64,000 bases of DNA from Balamuthia mandrillaris (taxonomy: Eukaryota > Discosea > Longamoebia > Balamuthiidae): the NCBI GenBank assembly GCA_031835245.1, contig JAVKOQ010000142.1:62001-126000 (forward strand). The letters are read 5' to 3'. A program made the position numbers and the translations under genes. How positions within the stretch are numbered: position 1 is the stretch's first letter; each line of letters opens with the position of its first letter. This document shows, piece by piece, positions 60,001 to 64,000 of this stretch. The notes beneath the pieces are model-generated. The model made no database searches. It was not told the DNA's origin and saw only the letters and a program-made list of their open reading frames with translations.

Positions 60001-61175
60001 CTCCGAAGGCTCCACCAGCGAGGAGAGAAGCACCAAAGCCAAGGAAGCTCTCTCTAACATAAACTTCCTGGAGACCATGGACTGGCCGCTGCGCCTCAAG
60101 ATCGCGAAGGACATGGCCAAGGGTATGGCTTATCTTCACAGCACCTCGCCTCCTACCATCCATTCTGACTTTAAGAGTCCCAATATCTTGGTTTGTGTTT
60201 TCTTCTCTCTTTTGAACCTCCTTTCTCTCTCTCTCTCTTTGCTCATTGCATGAGCGATAACTTACCAAAACACACGAAAAAACTCAAGCTGATGGATCTG
60301 TCCAAGGACGCAAGCGTGGTGGCCAAAGTGTGCGACTTTGGCTTGGCCAACAACGTTGGATGGCAGCTGGTCGGCCGAAAAGTCTTTAACCCGGTGTGGT
60401 TGGCCCCTGAAATCATGCGTGGCGAAGAATATAACACCAAAGCTGATGTTTATGGTTTGTCAGCCCCATCCCATTCTTCGCTTCTCTCCATGTCTCTCTC
60501 TTGCCTCTATTTCATCCATTTCGCTTTCCTCTCATATGTATTTTCGTTTCTTTCTCCTCAACACCACAAACAGCATACGGGGTGGTGTTGTGGGAGCTCC
60601 TAACGGGCAAAGAGTTCATGGCCTCTGAGCGTTTCTTCAACCGCATCGAGAAACATGTCACCGCAGGCCAACGCGAGGAGGTGCCTGCCGATTGTCCCGT
60701 GCCCGAGTACGTGCAGCTGCTGACAGCCTGTTGGTCGGACGACCCGCACGCCAGACCCTCCTTCAAGCGCATTGTCATGGATGTCGACCGGATGTTGCGC
60801 ACGTACTTCCCTGCCCATGCCGACTATGATGCTGCCTTGGTTGGCGGTGGCAGCGGTGAAAAGAGTGGAACGTTTGTGAAGCGGACCATCGAAAGGTTGA
60901 ACGAGTACAGCCGACAGAAGAAGCAGTTCTCCAGGATTGGACCCTCCGCTTCGTTTATTGCTGGCTATCACCATCACCACGCTTCCGATAAGAAGAAGGC
61001 AACGACAAGGAAGAAGAAAAAGAAGAAGACGGTGATGGTGACGATGAGGATGGAGGAGGAAGAGGCGACAAAGGGAAAGAACGGTGAAAAGGTGAACAAA
61101 AAGATGAAGAAGACTACAAAGACAAAGAAGAAGAAAACGGTTGTGACGGCGGAAGAGAAACGCAGAGAGGAATGA
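53016..61175 (+). CDS. Roco protein B: GRAM-myotubularin(dead)-LRR-Roc-COR-kinase
   Basis: Seventeen exons: 53016-53066, 53144-53599, 53718-53973, 54115-54394, 54525-54798, 54903-55116, 55333-55555, 55633-55833, 55906-57581, 57638-57746, 57826-58758, 58865-59286, 59359-59650, 59731-59764, 59900-60190, 60289-60454, 60574-61175; 2159 residues. The plan is the same as Roco-A: GRAM (GTIILTNYRLFF, IPVPLACIASIEQRK), myotubularin (ADCRKEGRIPVLSW, GFAVLVEKEW), LRRs, Roc (GQENAGKTT, WDFAGQELYY, THADD), COR, kinase (GEGSFASVY, HSDFKSPN, DFGLANN), Lys-rich tail. The phosphatase loop is ESSDGRDT (about 470-477), again without Cys and Arg. Compared with A it lacks six introns and has two others. Arg of HRD is Ser, and Cys in A. 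As in other Roco proteins, the GTPase is expected to control the kinase. Confidence 0.94.
54008..54042. repeat. CT array in Roco-B intron 3
   Basis: A perfect CT dinucleotide run lies between exons 3 and 4, the same intron position as in Roco-A, which has no such array there. Confidence 0.9.
55140..55305. repeat. TTC/TTG array in Roco-B intron 6
   Basis: TTCTTG and TTC units fill the intron 55117-55332. The matching Roco-A intron (43466-43576) is short and without an array. Confidence 0.95.
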
Positions 61176-61303
61176 AGAATGAATGAATGCTCGCTATCCT
61201 GCAGCCGCTTCAGTTGGCCAGTGCTATGGCAGGCATGCCTGTAAAACTATAAAGCCCCACGTGAAGAAGAAGTTTTTTTGTTGTTTGTTTTTTTTTAATG
61301 GTT

Positions 61304-61732
61304 TCATGACCAAAGACTGCCAGAGGCTTCCACGGCTTCACCCATCTTGGCCCCTTTGGAGGTGAGATACTCCACGAGCTCGCTCCGCTGCGCCTCGGGC
61401 GCTCTCACCGCCTCATCCAAGGCCGTCCGCCGGAGGTCGTTCTTGACGTTGAGTGCGGCGTTGCCCTCCTCCACCAACAGCCTGAGCACCTCCAGGTGGC
61501 CGTTCAGGGCGGCCCAGTGGAGGGCCGTGTTCTTTGTGCGGTTGGAGAGGTTGGGGTCGGCCTTGGCGGAGAGCAGAGTGCGCACAATCTCGTGATGCCC
61601 GTTGGCGCTGGCCATCATCAGCGCGGTGTTGCCCCGTTCGTCCTGAAAGTTGACCTGCGGGGGCGTGGGGCTGTTGAGCAGGCCCTTCACCTCGTCCAAC
61701 TCGCCATACCTGGCCGCTTCTATCAGCTCCAT
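61304..61732 (-). CDS. Ankyrin-repeat protein
   Basis: Single exon, 142 residues, made almost wholly of about four ankyrin repeats. They begin at AARYGELDEVKGLL and continue GNTALMMASANGHHEIVRTLL, NTALHWAALNGHLEVLRLLVEE (partly) and RTALDEAVRAPEAQRSELVEYL. The small size and all-repeat layout recall yeast Yar1, but ankyrin repeats alone do not prove orthology. It should be a protein-protein interaction module. Strong GC at third positions supports a real gene. Its start faces the PPTase gene across 197 bp. Confidence 0.9.
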   Translation of the reverse strand: MELIEAARYGELDEVKGLLNSPTPPQVNFQDERGNTALMMASANGHHEIVRTLLSAKADPNLSNRTKNTALHWAALNGHLEVLRLLVEEGNAALNVKNDLRRTALDEAVRAPEAQRSELVEYLTSKGAKMGEAVEASGSLWS

Positions 61733-61929
61733 GCTTGCTTTCTTCTTTTTTTCTTTATGCTTTATTTTATCCAACTTTTTCACATTGTATCGGCGATAAT
61801 TCAGCAGTTCGGTGGCTCTGAAGAATTGAAGCAAAGCAAATCATGTCCTAATACGCAGTATAACAGGCGGACAATGGGGGTTGCCTTTGATTCTCAATTT
61901 CGTCGACAAATAATACAAGTAACAAATAT
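61733..61929. promoter_or_regulatory. Divergent promoter region ANK / PPTase
   Basis: This 197-bp gap lies between two start codons. It includes TTTCGTCGACAAAT near 61900, a loose copy of the recurrent intergenic motif. Confidence 0.4.
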
Positions 61930-63063
61930 ATGCACAAGAAAAAAGAGAGGGAGGCAGCAGCTGCGGGTGTGCTCTGGGCCGTGTGCAGTGCTGAATGGCA
62001 GCCGGAGGCGAAGGAGTGGGAGGACGCCTTGGCTCTGGTCCCCGAGGGAGAGCAACAACGTATCGGCAGGTTCATCCGGCCACGTCCTGCCTCGCTGGGA
62101 GGTCCTTTGGTCGGAAGGATGAACCCTGATGCCAAAGCCTCCCTCCTGGGTCGTCTTATGATGAGACGCTATTGCCACGACCTCCCGCGCGACACCGCAA
62201 CATCCCTTTGCTTTGGCAGGACTCAAGAAAACAAGCCCTACTGCCTCTTCCAAAACCACGCAGCAGAGGAACCCTATTGCAGGTGCCACTTCAACCTATC
62301 TCATGGAGGCGAGTGGGTGGTCTTCGTTGGCACTTCTCAGAGAAACGTTGCAGTGGGGATAGATGTGATGAAGGTGGAAGTTAGAGGAGGGCCACGACAG
62401 GACCAAGACAGTTTCTTTCATGACCTTAGGAACTGCTTCACTGACTTTGAGTGGAGCGTCATCAAGAGTGGAGGAACTGAGCTGCTTCGTTCTCGTCGTA
62501 GGCGTCCTAATCTTCTTCATTGTCAAACGGATGAGGAAGGACAGACAGAAGAGCTGAGAAGAGCACAGTTGGTGGAGTTTTACAAGCATTGGGTGCTAAA
62601 GGAGTCTTACATCAAGGCGGTTGGCATTGGGCTTGGCTTTTCTCTGCGCCGGGCAGAGTTTCATTTGCTTCGACACGCACATGAACGGACAGAACAGGAT
62701 GATGAGGAAGAACAGGAACGAGCGACTCTATTTATCGATGGGCAAGAATGGAGAGAGTGGAGCTTTAAAGTGAGACGGTTGTTGGTGCCTCGCACCAAGC
62801 AACAAGAGGAGAGTGAAGCAATTGATAAGCAAAAAGGACAAACACAACGTTCTTCTTTCATCGTGGTGGAAGACCATGTGGTAGCGGTGGCTTTCGGACC
62901 GTTGGATCAAGCCACGCAAAGCTACATTGGCTGTACCCGACGGCATAAAGATGAAGACAAGGGAGATGAAGAACAGATGTCGTGTTGTAACACAAAAGCA
63001 GTGGGCCTTTTCTTTGAGCAACCGGATATCTGTTGGCTGACGAGAGACAATGATGCCACCTGA
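61930..63063 (+). CDS. 4'-phosphopantetheinyl transferase (AASDHPPT type)
   Basis: Single exon, 377 residues. Motifs of the Sfp/AASDHPPT group are present: RFIRPRP and LLGRLMMRRY near the N-terminus, FNLSHGGEWV, VGIDVMKVE with the Mg-binding Asp, and FYKHWVLKESYIKAVGIGL. The enzyme moves the phosphopantetheine arm of CoA to carrier proteins of fatty-acid, polyketide or lysine-pathway enzymes. One such broad-range enzyme often serves a whole eukaryote. The C-terminal 100 residues are less conserved, with charged insertions. The lack of introns in a 1.1-kb gene is unusual for this window; only small genes here are otherwise intronless. Confidence 0.93.
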   Translation: MHKKKEREAAAAGVLWAVCSAEWQPEAKEWEDALALVPEGEQQRIGRFIRPRPASLGGPLVGRMNPDAKASLLGRLMMRRYCHDLPRDTATSLCFGRTQENKPYCLFQNHAAEEPYCRCHFNLSHGGEWVVFVGTSQRNVAVGIDVMKVEVRGGPRQDQDSFFHDLRNCFTDFEWSVIKSGGTELLRSRRRRPNLLHCQTDEEGQTEELRRAQLVEFYKHWVLKESYIKAVGIGLGFSLRRAEFHLLRHAHERTEQDDEEEQERATLFIDGQEWREWSFKVRRLLVPRTKQQEESEAIDKQKGQTQRSSFIVVEDHVVAVAFGPLDQATQSYIGCTRRHKDEDKGDEEQMSCCNTKAVGLFFEQPDICWLTRDNDAT

Positions 63064-63113
63064 CCTACCAAAAAGTTCATATTGTAACGGCTGGTTCTTT
63101 TACTATCATCAAG

Positions 63114-63220
63114 TTATGGTTGCAAGCCAAGAGCAGAGGCAGCTGGATAGGCTTTCAAGTCAGGTTCCACCCATCTGTTGATATGAAGTCAGAAAAGGTT
63201 AGAAACATAGTAAGAGACAT

Positions 63221-63254
<34 letters not shown>

Positions 63255-63866
63255 ACTCTTTTCTGGCGAGTGGAGAGAACAAGAGGTCGTGCGAGTAGTG
63301 GGAGAGCATAAAGTTTTTGTCGGAAAGGTGACTGTTCGCTGTGTTAAATGAGTCAAAGGAAGATGCGGCATTCGGGTCTGACTCTGTCAAGGCGACCATA
63401 ACAGCTGCTGTCATGAAGCGGGTTAGAGTTTCGTGATAAGCGTTCGGTTTGTCATGTGCAAGGTTGAACCGTTGGATTCCTTCTCTGTTGTGTTGTTTCA
63501 GAAAGGTGGTCTCAGCTATCGGCAAGTGCATTACCTCGCACAAACACGCAATATAGAAAAGGACCTAATTTTTTGAAGAGCAAGCAAAGGGTCTTTCAAC
63601 GCGGTGATGTAGTGATAGGCCACTCGTAGGTGACCTGTGTGCGTCCAACACTCCTTCCACGGGAGAGAAGTATCCTCAAACCGTGCAATGAACTCCCTCT
63701 CATCCTTTATCAAAGAGAAGCAATCCTGCGGGGTCGTGTCCGCTTTTCTGGTGCTCAAAAACGCCGCAACGCCGACCACCAATGCTCCGAACAACAGAGC
63801 CACCCAATGCTTCCTCTCCACGACCATCTTCGTTCTGTTGTTCGTTTGCTTCCTCATCATAGACAT
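63114..63866 (-). CDS. Conserved WTH-HLRVA ... YHETLT protein with N-terminal membrane helix
   Basis: Three exons: 63866-63565, 63484-63257, 63174-63114; 196 residues. A basic N-terminus and one membrane helix (ALLFGALVVGVAAFLS) precede a domain with CWTHTGHLRVAYHYI, ALQKIREGIQRFNLAH, AYHETLTRFM and LLFSPLARKEWVEPDL. I recall this His-rich pattern (WTH..HLRVA and YHET) from uncharacterised bacterial proteins. The conserved His and Glu suggest a metal site, but no activity is known to me. Splicing restores both the IRxGIxRxN and the WVEPDL blocks exactly, which supports the model. The N-terminal helix is an addition to the bacterial form. The third exon is only 61 nt. Confidence 0.8.
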
Positions 63867-63926
63867 GAGATAAGAGAGGAGATAGGGACAAGAGATTGGT
63901 TTATCTTTGTCGGCATTAAAATATCA

Positions 63927-63968
63927 TTTCGGGACGACATTATGTTAACAACCTCGAGTCGTCACGAG
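63927..63968. promoter_or_regulatory. Two GTCGTCACG-type motifs upstream of the minus-strand gene
   Basis: TTTCGGGACGACATTATG (from 63927) and CTCGAGTCGTCACGAG (63953-63968) lie 60-105 bp before the start codon at 63866, with centres about 22 bp apart. Their distance from the gene resembles the cluster at 8683-8742. Confidence 0.45.
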
Positions 63969-64000
63969 GAAAAGGGCTCCACACGGAGCACAGCGGAAGC

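Noticed and set aside
1-64000. Possible transposons, virus-like elements or CRISPR arrays
   Set aside because: No reverse transcriptase, integrase, transposase, capsid or long terminal repeat signature was seen. The tandem repeats are simple microsatellites without spacers.

Overview
The window is nuclear DNA of a unicellular eukaryote, most likely an amoebozoan and perhaps a discosean of the Acanthamoeba/Balamuthia kind. That is an inference. It rests on dense short GT-AG introns, moderate GC, simple-repeat-filled introns, and protein types best known from Dictyostelium and relatives: a kinase-SH2 (Shk-type) protein and two Roco proteins with a myotubularin module of the PATS1 type. I count 26 protein genes in 64 kb, on both strands. 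Most intergenic gaps are 50-600 bp. I saw no rRNA, tRNA, transposon, virus-like element or CRISPR array. Nearly all gene models below were assembled by hand from splice sites. Every multi-exon model keeps reading frame across all junctions, and family homology supports most of them.

Layout. 1-707: 3' end of an unknown gene. 0.9-7.8 kb, minus strand: zinc-ribbon metallophosphoesterase, FHA-PH protein, and a fused chorismate mutase-prephenate dehydratase. 8.1-9.6 kb, plus strand: two small proteins. 9.7-13.7 kb, minus: ICln and TAPT1 family. 14-16.6 kb, plus: Pam18/Tim14 J-protein and a ZNRD2/p27-type zinc protein. 17.2-25.1 kb: SURNod19-like membrane protein (-), RNase P subunit Rpp14 (+), a POMK-like kinase-fold membrane protein (-), and RPA1 (+). 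25.4-32.1 kb, minus: Shk-type kinase-SH2 protein, a small charged protein, and an alpha/beta hydrolase.

32.3-61.2 kb holds the most remarkable region. Two membrane-anchored homologues of the bacterial urea-binding protein UrtA (both minus strand) and two giant Roco proteins (both plus strand) alternate as UrtA-A / glycosyltransferase / M13 peptidase / Roco-A / UrtA-B / Roco-B. Both members of each pair keep matching exon phases, so a UrtA-Roco unit was probably duplicated. Each Roco protein runs GRAM, myotubularin, LRR, Roc-COR, protein kinase. In both, the phosphatase site has lost its Cys and Arg while the GTPase and kinase motifs are intact.

61.3-63.9 kb: ankyrin-repeat protein (-), 4'-phosphopantetheinyl transferase (+), and a conserved protein of unknown function (-).

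Two genome-scale patterns stand out. Intron microsatellites are almost always pyrimidine-rich on the coding strand, whichever way the gene points. A motif close to TCGTGTCGWCACGG recurs in intergenic DNA, in places as phased copies about 20 bp apart.
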